A stretch of DNA of 20,035 nucleotides from Pseudomonadota bacterium (lineage in GTDB: Bacteria > Pseudomonadota > Alphaproteobacteria > Rhizobiales > Xanthobacteraceae), in contig JAEZEU010000474.1 of assembly GCA_023432885.1 (NCBI GenBank), positions 1 through 20,035 on the forward strand, in the 5' to 3' direction. The notes under the pieces were generated by a model, which ran no database searches, had not been told where the DNA came from, and was given only the letters and a program-made list of their open reading frames with translations. Both the position numbers and the translations under genes were made by a program. Positions 12,682-20,035 of the stretch are shown piece after piece (position 1 is the first letter of the stretch; every line of letters starts with the position of its first letter).

Positions 12682-13470
12682 TCAGTGCGGATGCGCGGTG
12701 CCGGGCTCGGCTTGGCGGCGATGTTGCTTTGCGAGCATCGCCGAGGGCATGACATTGGCCATGGCGGTCTGAACCTTGTTGTGCAAGCCGCTGACGACGT
12801 CGCCATCGCCGCGCATCATGGCGTCGAATCCGTCTTTCGCGACTGCCGCGGGATCATCCTTCCTCGCCGTACCGACATTGGTGTCCATCATGTCCGCGCG
12901 GCGGAAAAATTCCGTTTCAGTTGGACCGGGCATCAGACAGGTCACGGTCACTCCCGTGCCTCTTAGTTCTTCGCGCAACGCAAACGAGAACGAATTCAAA
13001 AAGGCCTTGCTGCCGTTGTAGACGGCCTGGAAGCTTCCGGGAACGAAGCCGGCAATCGACCCCGTGATCAGGATCCGGCCAGAGTTTCGCCTTCGCATGT
13101 CATTGCCCGCCTTGTGGATCAGGTAGACCGTGCCGGTGATGTTGGTGTCGATCACGGCGCGCACCTTGCGAAGATCCTGGTCCAGGAACGCGTGGCCCAG
13201 GCCCCTGCCGGCGTTCGCTAACAGCGCACCGACCGGCCGGCCGACGGTAGCAGCCCAAAGCCGGTCGACGCCTTCAATCGTCGCCAGATCGGTCTGCACG
13301 GCGTCGACCCGCACGCCCGTCTCACGCAGCGATGCAGCAGCCGCTTCAATCTGCGGTTCATCAGCTGCAATCACCAAATCGAATCCGGCTTCAGCGCAGC
13401 ATCTTGCAAGTTCCAATCCTATACCGGTCGATGCCCCCGTGACGATGGCGAGCTGTCCGTTGGCGGTCAT
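12682..13470 (-). CDS. Short-chain dehydrogenase/reductase (SDR)
   Basis: 262 residues, the classic SDR length. The cofactor motif TGASTGIG is at 11-18, NAG at 86-88, catalytic S138 (ITGSIAG) and the YxxxK pair Y151/K155 (YNGSKAF). It should be a cytosolic NAD(P)(H)-dependent oxidoreductase; the substrate is unknown. The acidic residue after strand 2 (AADEP) does not decide between NAD and NADP. ATG 13470 is chosen because AAGGAGAG lies about seven bases upstream and the family begins there; the frame is open 123 codons further but that part has no SDR similarity. No EcfG promoter with proper spacing was found in the 120-base gap to the divergent DUF72 gene. Confidence 0.95.
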   Translation of the reverse strand: MTANGQLAIVTGASTGIGLELARCCAEAGFDLVIAADEPQIEAAAASLRETGVRVDAVQTDLATIEGVDRLWAATVGRPVGALLANAGRGLGHAFLDQDLRKVRAVIDTNITGTVYLIHKAGNDMRRRNSGRILITGSIAGFVPGSFQAVYNGSKAFLNSFSFALREELRGTGVTVTCLMPGPTETEFFRRADMMDTNVGTARKDDPAAVAKDGFDAMMRGDGDVVSGLHNKVQTAMANVMPSAMLAKQHRRQAEPGTAHPH

Positions 13471-13599
13471 GGCTGACTCTCCTTTTGATCCCGGAATCAC
13501 AATCTGGACTGGCGGCACTCGTTCCCTGAGGTCGCGTGGGGGAACTGGCGGCGTCTCGCCGTTTTGTAAATTGATCGCTGCGAACGGGAGATCTTGCTG

Positions 13600-14328
13600 G
13601 TGGCTGGGCGTATCCTGATCGGCACATCCGGCTGGCACTACGATTCCTGGCGCGGTCCGTTCTTTCCGAAGGGCCTTCGCCTCAAGGACCAGCTGCAATA
13701 TTACTCGGGCCGTTTTTGCACCACCGAGCTCAATGGAGTGTTCTATCGCACGCCGTCGCAAACCGCCGTGCGCGACTGGAAGCAGCAGACCGCAAGAGAC
13801 TTCGTGTTCGCCTGGAAGGCGTCGCGCTTCATCACGCACTGGAAGCGTCTGTCGGACAATTCGGTGAACAGCCTGGCCCTGCTCGACGAGCGGCTGTCTC
13901 TACTCGGCAGCAAGGCGGGACCGGTGCTATTCCAGCTGCCGCCGAACTTCCAGGCCAACCCGGAGCGGCTTGCGTCCTTCTTCAAGCTGCTGCCCAAGAG
14001 GCGCCGTTACAGCTTCGAATTCCGACATCCCAGCTGGTACTCGCCGCAGATCCTGCGGATGCTTGCGGATCGAAACGTTTCGCTGTGCATCTCGGACCAT
14101 CACGATGCGCCCGCGCCATGGAAACGGACCGCCGATTTCGTTTATGTGCGGGGTCACGGTCCGGGCGGGCACTACCGTGGGCACTACCGGCGTGCGACGC
14201 TCATGCAATGGGCCCGGCGGATCCGGTCATGGAAGCGGCAGGGCTGCGATGTCTATGTCTATTTCGACAATGACCAGAAAAGCGCAGCCCCGGCTGACGC
14301 CCTGAAGCTCGCGCGGTTGCTGGAATGA
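13600..14328 (+). CDS. DUF72 (YecE-like) TIM-barrel protein
   Basis: 242 residues. The family hallmarks are GTSGWHYDSWRGPFFP at the N-terminus, GPVLFQLPPNF near 107-117, FEFRHPSW at 139-146, and the YVYFDNDQ strand near the end. The fold is a TIM barrel; the reaction of this family is not established. Start: GTG 13600 gives a good nine-base distance to GGGAG, while TTG 13594 is only three bases from it. It is divergent to the SDR gene. It may be transcribed from a housekeeping promoter, as the GGAAC at 13534-13538 has no CGTT at the normal distance. Confidence 0.93.
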   Translation: MAGRILIGTSGWHYDSWRGPFFPKGLRLKDQLQYYSGRFCTTELNGVFYRTPSQTAVRDWKQQTARDFVFAWKASRFITHWKRLSDNSVNSLALLDERLSLLGSKAGPVLFQLPPNFQANPERLASFFKLLPKRRRYSFEFRHPSWYSPQILRMLADRNVSLCISDHHDAPAPWKRTADFVYVRGHGPGGHYRGHYRRATLMQWARRIRSWKRQGCDVYVYFDNDQKSAAPADALKLARLLE

Positions 14329-14338
14329 GAGCGGCGGT

Positions 14339-14683
14339 TCAGGTCATCGGCCCCGGCATGAAGCAGCGAATGGTCAGGCCCAACGCGCCGCGCATTGGCC
14401 ATACCATCGTTTTGCCCGCACGATTAGGCACCGTGATCACGGCGTCATCAGGCACGTCGTGCCAGGCGCCGTCGAGCCACACGCGATAGTGACCGTCTTT
14501 GGATTCCCAATCGACGTCGGACAACGCCGTGCCGTCGGCGTCCGAGCAGCACAAGCCCTTCTTGCTGGCGAGGCTGTCGAACCATTGTTTCAAGGGCGAA
14601 TTGGCATAACGGCCGTCGAGATCCCGAGCCGACGCATGAAAGCTAAACGCAAGAACCACCAGCAACGCGATCAGCGCCGGCAT
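14339..14683 (-). CDS. Small secreted hypothetical protein (114 residues)
   Basis: An N-terminal signal peptide (MPALIALLVVLAFSFHASA) with likely cleavage after ASA is followed by a mature domain rich in Asp and Trp: KGLCCSDADG, then DVDWESKDGHYRVWLDGAWH and DVPDDAVITVPNRAGKTMVW. The adjacent Cys pair and the last Cys (IRCFMPG) may form a disulphide. I recall related small exported proteins in Bradyrhizobium without assigned function. ATG 14683 has AGGAG about nine bases upstream; the longer frame upstream is not supported. An exact EcfG-type promoter lies 41 bases upstream, so it is a periplasmic member of the stress set. It converges with the DUF72 gene. Confidence 0.85.
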   Translation of the reverse strand: MPALIALLVVLAFSFHASARDLDGRYANSPLKQWFDSLASKKGLCCSDADGTALSDVDWESKDGHYRVWLDGAWHDVPDDAVITVPNRAGKTMVWPMRGALGLTIRCFMPGPMT

Positions 14684-14723
14684 ATGGCTTTCTCCTACAT
14701 GCAACCGGCCGAGCGGCCTGCCA

Positions 14724-14748
14724 AACGCTGAGCCGACGTTCTTGTTCC
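14724..14748 (-). promoter_or_regulatory. EcfG-type promoter of the secreted-protein gene
   Basis: On the minus strand GGAAC (14744-14748), 16 bases, CGTT (14724-14727), an exact match, with about 34 bases of leader to ATG 14683. Confidence 0.78.
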
Positions 14749-15046
14749 CTGAGAGCGGAATTTCCGGCGACCAACGCCGGCCCGCGCTGCGGGTTCCTGC
14801 CCGCCCGATCAACGGCTCATGAGTCGGATTGCGCTCGACGCTGCGGGCGTCACAAAGAGCGCAGTTTTGGCGCTATCGCGCCCATTTCGCGGGTCTGTGC
14901 AGGGGAACGGTCGATTCCGCCTGACTGGCTCGCCTCGATTTGAACGAGACGCTGGACTGCCTCCCGCTCGCATTTCCGGAAAACGCAGAAAGAGATTTGT
15001 TCCAGCCTGCGGCAAGTGACCGGCTGCGAACATTGCGGTTGGCCCG

Positions 15047-15071
15047 GGAACCTCCCGCACAGCGCGCGATT
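15047..15071 (+). promoter_or_regulatory. Weak EcfG-like promoter of the DUF892-DUF4142 pair
   Basis: GGAAC (15047-15051), 16 bases, GATT (15068-15071). The -35 is exact and the geometry to ATG 15106 is right, but the -10 matches CGTT in only two of four positions. Confidence 0.3.
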
Positions 15072-15105
15072 AACGCCACGGTTCGAAACCTGATTGGAGG
15101 CTGAG

Positions 15106-15615
15106 ATGGGATTTTTTTCAAAAGACATACAGACCATGGACGATCTGCTGCTGCACGGCCTGCACGATATCTACTATGCCGAGCAGCAGATCGTGGCGGC
15201 GCTTCCCAAGATGATCGAGCAGGCTACGAACCGCGATCTCACGCAAGGCCTGAAGAACCACCTGGAGGAGACCCGCAAGCAGATCGAGCGTCTCGATCAG
15301 GTCTTCAAGAAGCTCGGCAAAACCCCGCAATCCACCGACTGCCCGGCCATCGACGGCTTGATCAAGGAGGCAAACAACACGGCTGCGGAAGTCGAGGACA
15401 AGTCGGTGCTGGACGCCGCCATTGTCGCCAACGCGCAGGCCGTCGAGCATTACGAAATTGCCCGCTACGGCACGCTGATCGCATGGGCGGAAGAACTCGG
15501 CCATGACGACATCGTTCGCTTCCTCACCACCAATCTCAACGAGGAGAAAGCGGCGAACACCAAGCTCAATACGGTCGCATTGCGCAAAGGCGTGAACCGC
15601 AAGGCTGCAAGCTGA
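15106..15615 (+). CDS. DUF892 (YciE/YciF-type) ferritin-like protein, second copy
   Basis: 169 residues. The same family pattern as the copy at 10857 is present: HDIYYAEQQIVAALPKM, HLEETRKQIERLDQVFKKLG and AQAVEHYEIARYGTLIAWA. The two are clearly paralogous but differ over much of their length, so the duplication is old. ATG 15106 has TGGAGG five bases upstream; a longer start at 15094 would place the binding site inside the gene. It is followed directly by DUF4142, another ferritin-like stress family, with the stop and next ribosome binding site overlapping, so the pair is one operon. Confidence 0.95.
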   Translation: MGFFSKDIQTMDDLLLHGLHDIYYAEQQIVAALPKMIEQATNRDLTQGLKNHLEETRKQIERLDQVFKKLGKTPQSTDCPAIDGLIKEANNTAAEVEDKSVLDAAIVANAQAVEHYEIARYGTLIAWAEELGHDDIVRFLTTNLNEEKAANTKLNTVALRKGVNRKAAS

Positions 15616-15626
15616 TGGAGAACCCC

Positions 15627-16187
15627 ATGAAACGTACAATGATTGCGATGGCCTTCCTTCTGATCGCCGCACCCGCGCTGGCACAATCGGTCGGGGAAAA
15701 GACCGGCGTCAATTCCATGCTCGGCATCAGCCCCTCGACAGCGGACTTCGTCAAGCAAGTCGCGATGTCGGACATGTTCGAGATCGAGTCCGGCAAGCTG
15801 GCGCAGCAGAAGGGAACCGAAGCGGAGAAAAAGTTTGGTTCGCAGATGGTGACGGATCACACCAAGACCAGCACCGAACTCAAAGGAATGGTGTCCAGCG
15901 GCAAGGTGAAGGCCGAACTGCCCACCGGGCTCGACAGCTCGTACCAGAGCAAGCTCGACAAGCTCAAGGCTGCGAACGACAGGGACTTCGCTTCCGAGTA
16001 CAGTTCGATGCAGGTCAGCGCGCACAAGGACGCCGTCAGCCTGTTCGAGCGCTACGCGAAGGGCGGCGACAATCCCGAGCTGAAGGACTGGGCCGGCAAG
16101 ACCCTCCCCGCGCTACAACACCATCTGCAGATGGCGGAGGATCTGGACAAGGCCAGGCCCGCAGCGACGACCGGCCAACGAAAATAG
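15627..16187 (+). CDS. DUF4142 exported ferritin-like protein
   Basis: 186 residues. A signal peptide (MKRTMIAMAFLLIAAPALAQ) with an ALA cleavage site is followed by the family pattern: FVKQVAMSDMFEIESGKLAQ, FGSQMVTDHTKTSTELKGM and a C-terminal helix pair with LPALQHHLQMAEDL. The conserved His and Glu residues sit as in ferritin-like bundles, and the protein should act in the periplasm. ATG 15627 is preferred because GGAGA lies about eight bases upstream and the signal peptide starts there; ATG 15615 overlaps the preceding TGA and is also possible. Co-transcribed with the DUF892 gene. Confidence 0.92.
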   Translation: MKRTMIAMAFLLIAAPALAQSVGEKTGVNSMLGISPSTADFVKQVAMSDMFEIESGKLAQQKGTEAEKKFGSQMVTDHTKTSTELKGMVSSGKVKAELPTGLDSSYQSKLDKLKAANDRDFASEYSSMQVSAHKDAVSLFERYAKGGDNPELKDWAGKTLPALQHHLQMAEDLDKARPAATTGQRK

Positions 16188-16196
16188 GTTGCTGGA

Positions 16197-16231
16197 GCGG
16201 GAGAGCGCCGTAGGCAGGGCGGCTCTCCCGC
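16197..16231 (+). terminator. Strong hairpin after DUF4142
   Basis: GCGGGAGAGC ... GCTCTCCCGC pairs perfectly over 10 bp, with GCC/GGC pairing inside, starting ten bases after the DUF4142 stop. No T-run follows, so it may stabilise the 3' end or be a weak terminator before the next gene. Confidence 0.6.
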
Positions 16232-16258
16232 TAAACGCGACGGCATACTGATGCGGCC

Positions 16259-17191
16259 ATGGCCATTGAAGACAAGCTCAAGACGGCACTGGATGAATCG
16301 CGCCTGCTTATCCTCGGGGCGCAGATACTGTTCGGATTCCAGTTCGATGCGGTCTTTCAGGAGCTCTTTTCAGACATCCCGGTAACAAGCCGCTATGTGC
16401 ACTGCGCCGGCCTCGTCCTGTTGCTCGTGAGCGTTGGCCTGATGATCGCGCCGGCCCTGTTCCACCAGATCACCTTTGCGGGGCAAGCCAGGCCAGGGGC
16501 CATTCGGATCGCGAGCGTGTTCGCCGGCGCAAGCCTGCTGCCGTTGACGCTCGGGCTTGGCGCCGCAACCTTCGTGACCTTTGAGCAACTATTCAACCGC
16601 GGCGTCGGCATCGCCGCTGGGATATCATTTACAGCGATCGGGCTTGGGCTTCTTTATGGGTTTGGCCTCGCCTGCAAACATGAACGGAAGAAATCGATGG
16701 CACAGGAGCAAACCGACACAGGCACTTCCCTGAAAGCAGGGATCGAGCAGATGTTGACGGAAGCCCGCGTGATCATCCCCGGCGCGCAGGCTCTGCTGGG
16801 CTTTCAGTTGATCGCGGTTCTTACCAGAGCATTCAACGAACTGCCGCCCGTCTTCAAGTATATCCACTGCGTTGGTTTGAGCGCGGTCGCGGTGTCGGCT
16901 CTCCTCCTGATGACGCCGGCCGCCCTCCACCGCATCGGCTTCCATGGCGAAGACAACCAGAAGTTTTTCGAGATCGGGTCCCGCCTCATTGTGGCAGGCA
17001 CCATTCCCCTCGCCGTCGGGATCGCAAGCGGTGTCGCCGTCGTGTTCTTCAAGGCCATCGACAGCGAGAGCATAGCGATGGCATCGGGGCTGGTCTCCCT
17101 CGCCCTGCTGCTCGGGCTTTGGCTGGGCTATCCGTGGCTGGTTGCCCGGCACACGGCATCCAAGTCGGTGAGCCGGCGTGCGACAGGATGA
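16259..17191 (+). CDS. DUF6328-like membrane protein with internal duplication
   Basis: 310 residues with about eight hydrophobic segments in two homologous halves. Half 1 (about 6-146) has ESRLLILGAQILFGFQF, YVHCAGLVLLL and APALFHQITF. Half 2 (about 158-300) has EARVIIPGAQALLGFQL, YIHCVGLSAVA and TPAALHRIGF. Each half resembles a complete DUF6328 unit, which in most genomes is a separate gene of about 150-170 residues. The function of the family is unknown. ATG 16259 lacks a clear ribosome binding site but is the first in-frame start in front of the family motif. It follows the DUF4142 gene by 71 bases, across a strong hairpin. Confidence 0.85.
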   Translation: MAIEDKLKTALDESRLLILGAQILFGFQFDAVFQELFSDIPVTSRYVHCAGLVLLLVSVGLMIAPALFHQITFAGQARPGAIRIASVFAGASLLPLTLGLGAATFVTFEQLFNRGVGIAAGISFTAIGLGLLYGFGLACKHERKKSMAQEQTDTGTSLKAGIEQMLTEARVIIPGAQALLGFQLIAVLTRAFNELPPVFKYIHCVGLSAVAVSALLLMTPAALHRIGFHGEDNQKFFEIGSRLIVAGTIPLAVGIASGVAVVFFKAIDSESIAMASGLVSLALLLGLWLGYPWLVARHTASKSVSRRATG

Positions 17192-17361
17192 TTGGACGTT
17201 CAAATCGAGACTACGCGCACGGGACTGCGGGCGCAGTTGGCGCCCGGCTTTCCCTGCGCCCTCTTCACAAACGAGTTTGCACAGGTTTGTACAGCTCAGG
17301 CGAAATCGCGCCGTGAGAACCCGTACGCATGTCTCGGCGTGATTGCGAGTCGCTCGGCTGT
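17192..17361. other. Convergent intergenic region with nested inverted repeats
   Basis: Bases 17229-17261 hold GGGCGC-AGTTG-GCGCCC nested with GGGCGCAG...CTGCGCCC, so two alternative stems compete. They could end transcription from either side (DUF6328 gene on the plus strand, mlaD on the minus strand). A second dyad, CAAAC-GA-GTTTG, lies at 17268-17279. No coding sequence is supported. Confidence 0.4.
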
Positions 17362-18243
17362 CTACTGCGCGCGGCGCTGCCCTGCCGCAGTAGCGGGTGC
17401 TTGCCGCGGCGGCGCCTGCGGCTCCGGCTGGCTCGAACTGCCGCCGCCGAAGATCACCCGGGTCGGGTTGCGGTCGAAATTGTTCACCGCGCGGCTGATG
17501 TCGGCGAGGGTGCGGCGGCCGTCGGCCATTAGCGCACCCGAGCGTTTGTCGAAATCCTCCGCCAGATCCTTGATCGCTTTCACCATCGCCGCCAGTTCGC
17601 CGCCGGTGGGGCCGCCGCCGATCGAGTTAAGGCCGAGCATGAGGCTGTCCGCCTTGCCCATCACGCCGTCGACGCGCGCCATGATGTTATCGATCTTCTC
17701 GGAATTGCGCGCGAGCGCGCCGGTGAAAGCTTCAAGATTGTGCAGCGAGTTCTTTACCGACTGCTGGTTCTCGGCGACGAGACGGTTCACGTTCTGCAAG
17801 GTGGCGCGGATCGCCTCGGTGACGTCCTGCAGCGCGTTGGGATCGGCGGTGAGCACCGGCACGCCGTCCTCATCCAGCGGCACCGGGGCAGCGTTCTCCT
17901 CGCCGCCCTTGAGCGAAATTGCCGCGACGCCCGTGAGACCCTGGAACTCGAGGCCCACCATGGTGTCCTTGCGGATCGGGGCCTTGTTCTCGACCATGGC
18001 CAGCGCGACAACGCGACGGGGGTTGTCGAGCTTCACGGAGATCACTTCCCCTATTCTAATACCATTGAAGTTGACGCTGCCGCCATTGCGCAGGCCCGAG
18101 GCAGGACCCTCGAAGACCACGCGCAGAGGACTGCGCAGCTTTGTCGTGTGGAGGCTCTGGAACCAGAGCACGAAGCCGAACGCAGCCGCGATCACCGCCA
18201 GCGTGAAGGCGCCGATCAGGACGTAGTTCGCCCGGGTTTCCAT
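17362..18243 (-). CDS. mlaD: MlaD-like MCE-domain lipid-transport protein
   Basis: 293 residues. A single N-terminal membrane helix (YVLIGAFTLAVIAAAFGFVL) anchors a periplasmic MCE domain at about 38-115, with the family pattern SGLRNGGSVNFNGIRIGEVI. A long helical tail (about 130-260; RLVAENQQSVKNSLHNLEAF) and a Pro/Gln-rich end follow, longer than in E. coli MlaD but usual for alphaproteobacteria. It should form a hexameric ring that carries phospholipid between the inner-membrane ABC transporter and the outer membrane. ATG 18243 has GGAGC seven bases upstream. It is the last visible gene of mlaE-mlaF-mlaD; no MlaC or auxiliary lipoprotein gene follows here. Confidence 0.92.
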   Translation of the reverse strand: METRANYVLIGAFTLAVIAAAFGFVLWFQSLHTTKLRSPLRVVFEGPASGLRNGGSVNFNGIRIGEVISVKLDNPRRVVALAMVENKAPIRKDTMVGLEFQGLTGVAAISLKGGEENAAPVPLDEDGVPVLTADPNALQDVTEAIRATLQNVNRLVAENQQSVKNSLHNLEAFTGALARNSEKIDNIMARVDGVMGKADSLMLGLNSIGGGPTGGELAAMVKAIKDLAEDFDKRSGALMADGRRTLADISRAVNNFDRNPTRVIFGGGSSSQPEPQAPPRQAPATAAGQRRAQ

Positions 18244-18252
18244 CAAATGCTC

Positions 18253-19029
18253 CTAAACCACGACCGCGCGGGCGCGCTTGCCGTTAAAATACTGGTTCAA
18301 CCAGGGATGTTGCGAAGCCTTCATATCGGCAATCGAACCTGCGGCAATGATCTTGCCGTTCCCCAGAACGGCGATCCGGTCGCACGCCGTATAAAGGCTG
18401 TCGAGGTCGTGGGTTACCATGAAAACCGTCAGGCCCAAAGTGCGCTGGAGGGTGCGGACCAGTTCGTCGAAATCGCCTGCGCCGATCGGGTCGAGGCCCG
18501 AGGTCGGTTCGTCCAAAAACACCAGTTCCGGATCGAGCGCGAGCGCGCGCGCCAGCGCCACGCGCTTGATCATTCCGCCGGAGAGCTCCGAGGGATAGCG
18601 GTCGGCGACTTCGGGACGAAGTCCCACCATCACGAGCTTCGCCACCATGATCTCGTCGAGCAGCTTCTGCGAAAGATTGAGGTACTCGCGCACGGGGAAT
18701 TGGATGTTCTGGCGCACGGTGAGCGAGGAGAACAACGCGCCCTGCTGGAACAGGATGCCCCAGCGACGCTCCACCGAGCGGCGCTGGATGGCATCGGCCG
18801 CGTCGAGATCGACGCCGAACACCTCGATGCGGCCTGCGACTTTCGGCACGAGACCGATGATGGTGCGCGTCAGCACCGATTTGCCGGCGCCGGATGGGCC
18901 GACGAAGCCGAGGATCTCGCCGCGCCTGACGTCGAGATTGAGCCCGTCGAGTATCCGCGTCTTGCCGAACTGAACGGTGATGTCGCGGACGCGAATGATG
19001 GCGTCGGATTGCGGGGCGAGCGCCATCAT
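18253..19029 (-). CDS. mlaF: MlaF-like ABC transporter ATPase
   Basis: 258 residues with all ABC ATPase motifs: Walker A GPSGAGKS (44-51), Q-loop Q95 (ILFQQGALF), signature LSGGM (149-153), Walker B LVFLDEP (169-175) and H-loop H207 (MVTHDLD). The LFQQGALFSSLTV and EPTSGLDPI stretches are typical of the MlaF/Ttg2A subgroup. It powers lipid movement by the MlaE permease at the inner membrane. The start is at 19029, where TGA of mlaE and ATG overlap (TGATG), or at 19026, one codon later. Its stop lies nine bases before the mlaD start. Confidence 0.95.
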   Translation of the reverse strand: MMALAPQSDAIIRVRDITVQFGKTRILDGLNLDVRRGEILGFVGPSGAGKSVLTRTIIGLVPKVAGRIEVFGVDLDAADAIQRRSVERRWGILFQQGALFSSLTVRQNIQFPVREYLNLSQKLLDEIMVAKLVMVGLRPEVADRYPSELSGGMIKRVALARALALDPELVFLDEPTSGLDPIGAGDFDELVRTLQRTLGLTVFMVTHDLDSLYTACDRIAVLGNGKIIAAGSIADMKASQHPWLNQYFNGKRARAVVV

Positions 19030-20035
19030 CAGATCCCGATCGAAGCAAAGAAGATGGCGAACACGCCGTCCATCACGATGACGAAGAAGATGCCCTTCAC
19101 CACCGAGGACGTCGTGTGCTGGCCCAGCGACTCGGCGCTGCCCTGCACGGCGAGCCCCTCGACACAGGCGACGATGCCGATGGTGGCGGCCATGACGGGT
19201 GCCTTGATGAGGCCTACCACAAAGTGATTGATCGAAATGGCATCGCGCAGGCGGAGCAGGAAGGCTTCCGGCTCGACGCCGCCATAGAGCCACGCCACGA
19301 GGCCGCCGCCGTAAAGCGCGGCCATCGCGCCCAGGAAGGTGAGGATCGGCAGCGCCAGCACCAGCGCAAGCATGCGCGGCAGCACCAGCACCTCGATCGG
19401 ATCGAACCCCATGGTGCGGAGCGCGTCGATCTCCTCTCGCATTTTCATCGAGCCGAGTTCGGCCGTGTAGGCACTGCCCGAGCGGCCCGCGACCATGATC
19501 GCCACCAGGAGCACGCCGATCTCACGCAGCACCAGCACGCCGAGCATGTCGACGACGAAGATGTCGGCGCCGAACTGGCGGAAATGGAAAATGCCCTGCT
19601 GCGAGATGATGCAGCCGATCAGGAAGGTGATCAGCACGATGATCGGTACCGCGCGCCAGCACACCTGCTCCATATGATGGATGGTGGAGGTGAGACGGAA
19701 GCTGCGGGGATGCAGGAGGACGTTGCCTGCGGCTGCAAGCACCGCGCCGAGCATGTCGATCAGGCCGACAAAAGTGCCGCCGATGCCGGCCACGTTGCGC
19801 CCGACCCCTTCGAGCATGCCGGAGATGGTCACGGGCTCGCTGTCGGACGGCGGCGCCGCCTTCACGCGGCGAACCTCGTCAACGAGGCTGGAATAGTTCG
19901 CCGAGAGCCCGGCGATCTGCGCCTCCGCGCCACCCTGGCTAAGGCTGCGGCGCAGCCGTTCGATCAGCCAGGCGCCGAAGGTATCGAGCCGGGAGACCTG
20001 CGAAACATCGATGAAGATGTTGGACCTGCCGCCGC
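19029..20035 (-). CDS. mlaE: MlaE-like permease with an N-terminal STAS domain (5' end outside the window)
   Basis: The frame is open to the right edge, so the start lies beyond it. The first visible residues (SNIFIDVSQVSRLDTFGAWL, then LSANYSSLVDEV) form part of a STAS domain, which is separate (MlaB) in E. coli but fused here. The permease domain follows with the family patterns GRNVAGIGGTFVGLIDMLGA, IGCIISQQGIFHFRQFGADI and VAGRSGSAYTAELGSMKMRE, and about five hydrophobic segments. It is the membrane channel part of the phospholipid ABC transporter. Its stop overlaps the mlaF start. Confidence 0.94.
   Translation of the reverse strand, partial: GGRSNIFIDVSQVSRLDTFGAWLIERLRRSLSQGGAEAQIAGLSANYSSLVDEVRRVKAAPPSDSEPVTISGMLEGVGRNVAGIGGTFVGLIDMLGAVLAAAGNVLLHPRSFRLTSTIHHMEQVCWRAVPIIVLITFLIGCIISQQGIFHFRQFGADIFVVDMLGVLVLREIGVLLVAIMVAGRSGSAYTAELGSMKMREEIDALRTMGFDPIEVLVLPRMLALVLALPILTFLGAMAALYGGGLVAWLYGGVEPEAFLLRLRDAISINHFVVGLIKAPVMAATIGIVACVEGLAVQGSAESLGQHTTSSVVKGIFFVIVMDGVFAIFFASIGI

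Larger units (their letters stand above)
14684..15105. other. Intergenic region with divergent control signals and no gene
   Basis: It holds the EcfG-type promoter of the secreted-protein gene near its left end (14724-14748) and the ribosome binding site of the second DUF892 gene at its right end. Short frames exist on both strands (for example plus 14819-15019) but none has a ribosome binding site or a recognisable product. Confidence 0.5.

Noticed and set aside
13534..13558. GGAAC upstream of the DUF72 gene and an inverted GTTCC upstream of the SDR gene
   Set aside because: CGTT follows GGAAC at 14 bases on the plus strand, and no GTT lies at 16-17 bases on the minus strand, so the spacing does not fit EcfG promoters.
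17268..17279. Palindrome CAAAC-GA-GTTTG as a repressor operator
   Set aside because: It lies between two converging genes where no promoter is expected; it may be part of a 3'-end structure or chance.
17192..18226. Plus-strand frame of 344 codons opposite mlaD
   Set aside because: mlaD on the minus strand is certain; this frame has Ser/Arg/Ala-rich shadow composition.

Overview
The window is GC-rich, densely packed DNA from an alphaproteobacterium, most likely of the Bradyrhizobium/Rhodopseudomonas group (Nitrobacteraceae). That placement is inference. It rests on the mix of proteins (DUF892, DUF4142, CsbD, DUF72, a STAS-fused MlaE), on a ROSE-type RNA thermometer in front of an Hsp20 gene, and on many promoter-like sequences of the form GGAAC-N16/17-CGTT, the known signature of the alphaproteobacterial general stress response sigma factor EcfG. 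No rRNA, tRNA, CRISPR array, insertion sequence or phage gene was seen.

Layout. (1) 1-2483: the 3' part of a gene for a very large coiled-coil protein with 44-residue repeats, ended by a terminator. (2) 2.6-5.3 kb: a stress-promoter-driven single-domain response regulator, an exported small protein, a small hypothetical gene, a Crp/Fnr-family regulator, and an unlisted 30-residue single-pass membrane peptide next to a CRP-like palindrome. (3) 5.3-8.6 kb: CsbD, a conserved hypothetical protein, Hsp20 with a heat-shock promoter and thermosensor leader, a three-gene operon of hydrophilic disordered proteins, a divergent 53-residue protein that looks leaderless, and a small winged-helix-like protein. 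(4) 8.7-12.6 kb: a Cys-rich flavodoxin-fold oxidoreductase, divergent to a small protein plus PAP2 phosphatase pair (the latter probably frameshifted), then a DUF892 protein, an isochorismatase-like hydrolase with a small leaderless-looking partner, and another small stress protein. (5) 12.7-17.2 kb: a short-chain dehydrogenase, a DUF72 protein, a secreted small protein, a DUF892-DUF4142 pair, and an internally duplicated membrane protein. (6) 17.36 kb to the right edge: an Mla-type phospholipid transport operon (mlaE-mlaF-mlaD, minus strand).

The unifying observation is that about a dozen transcription units between 2.6 and 15 kb carry EcfG-like promoters at the right distance from their starts. 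Six match GGAAC-N16/17-CGTT exactly, against roughly 0.3 expected by chance in a window this size. I read this as a general-stress-response gene island: known stress families (CsbD, DUF892, PAP2, flavodoxin-like reductase) mixed with small proteins of unknown function. The sigma factor and its PhyR/NepR regulators are not in the window. Promoter coordinates also decide several start codons (2677, 12598) and suggest two leaderless mRNAs (7803 and 12245).
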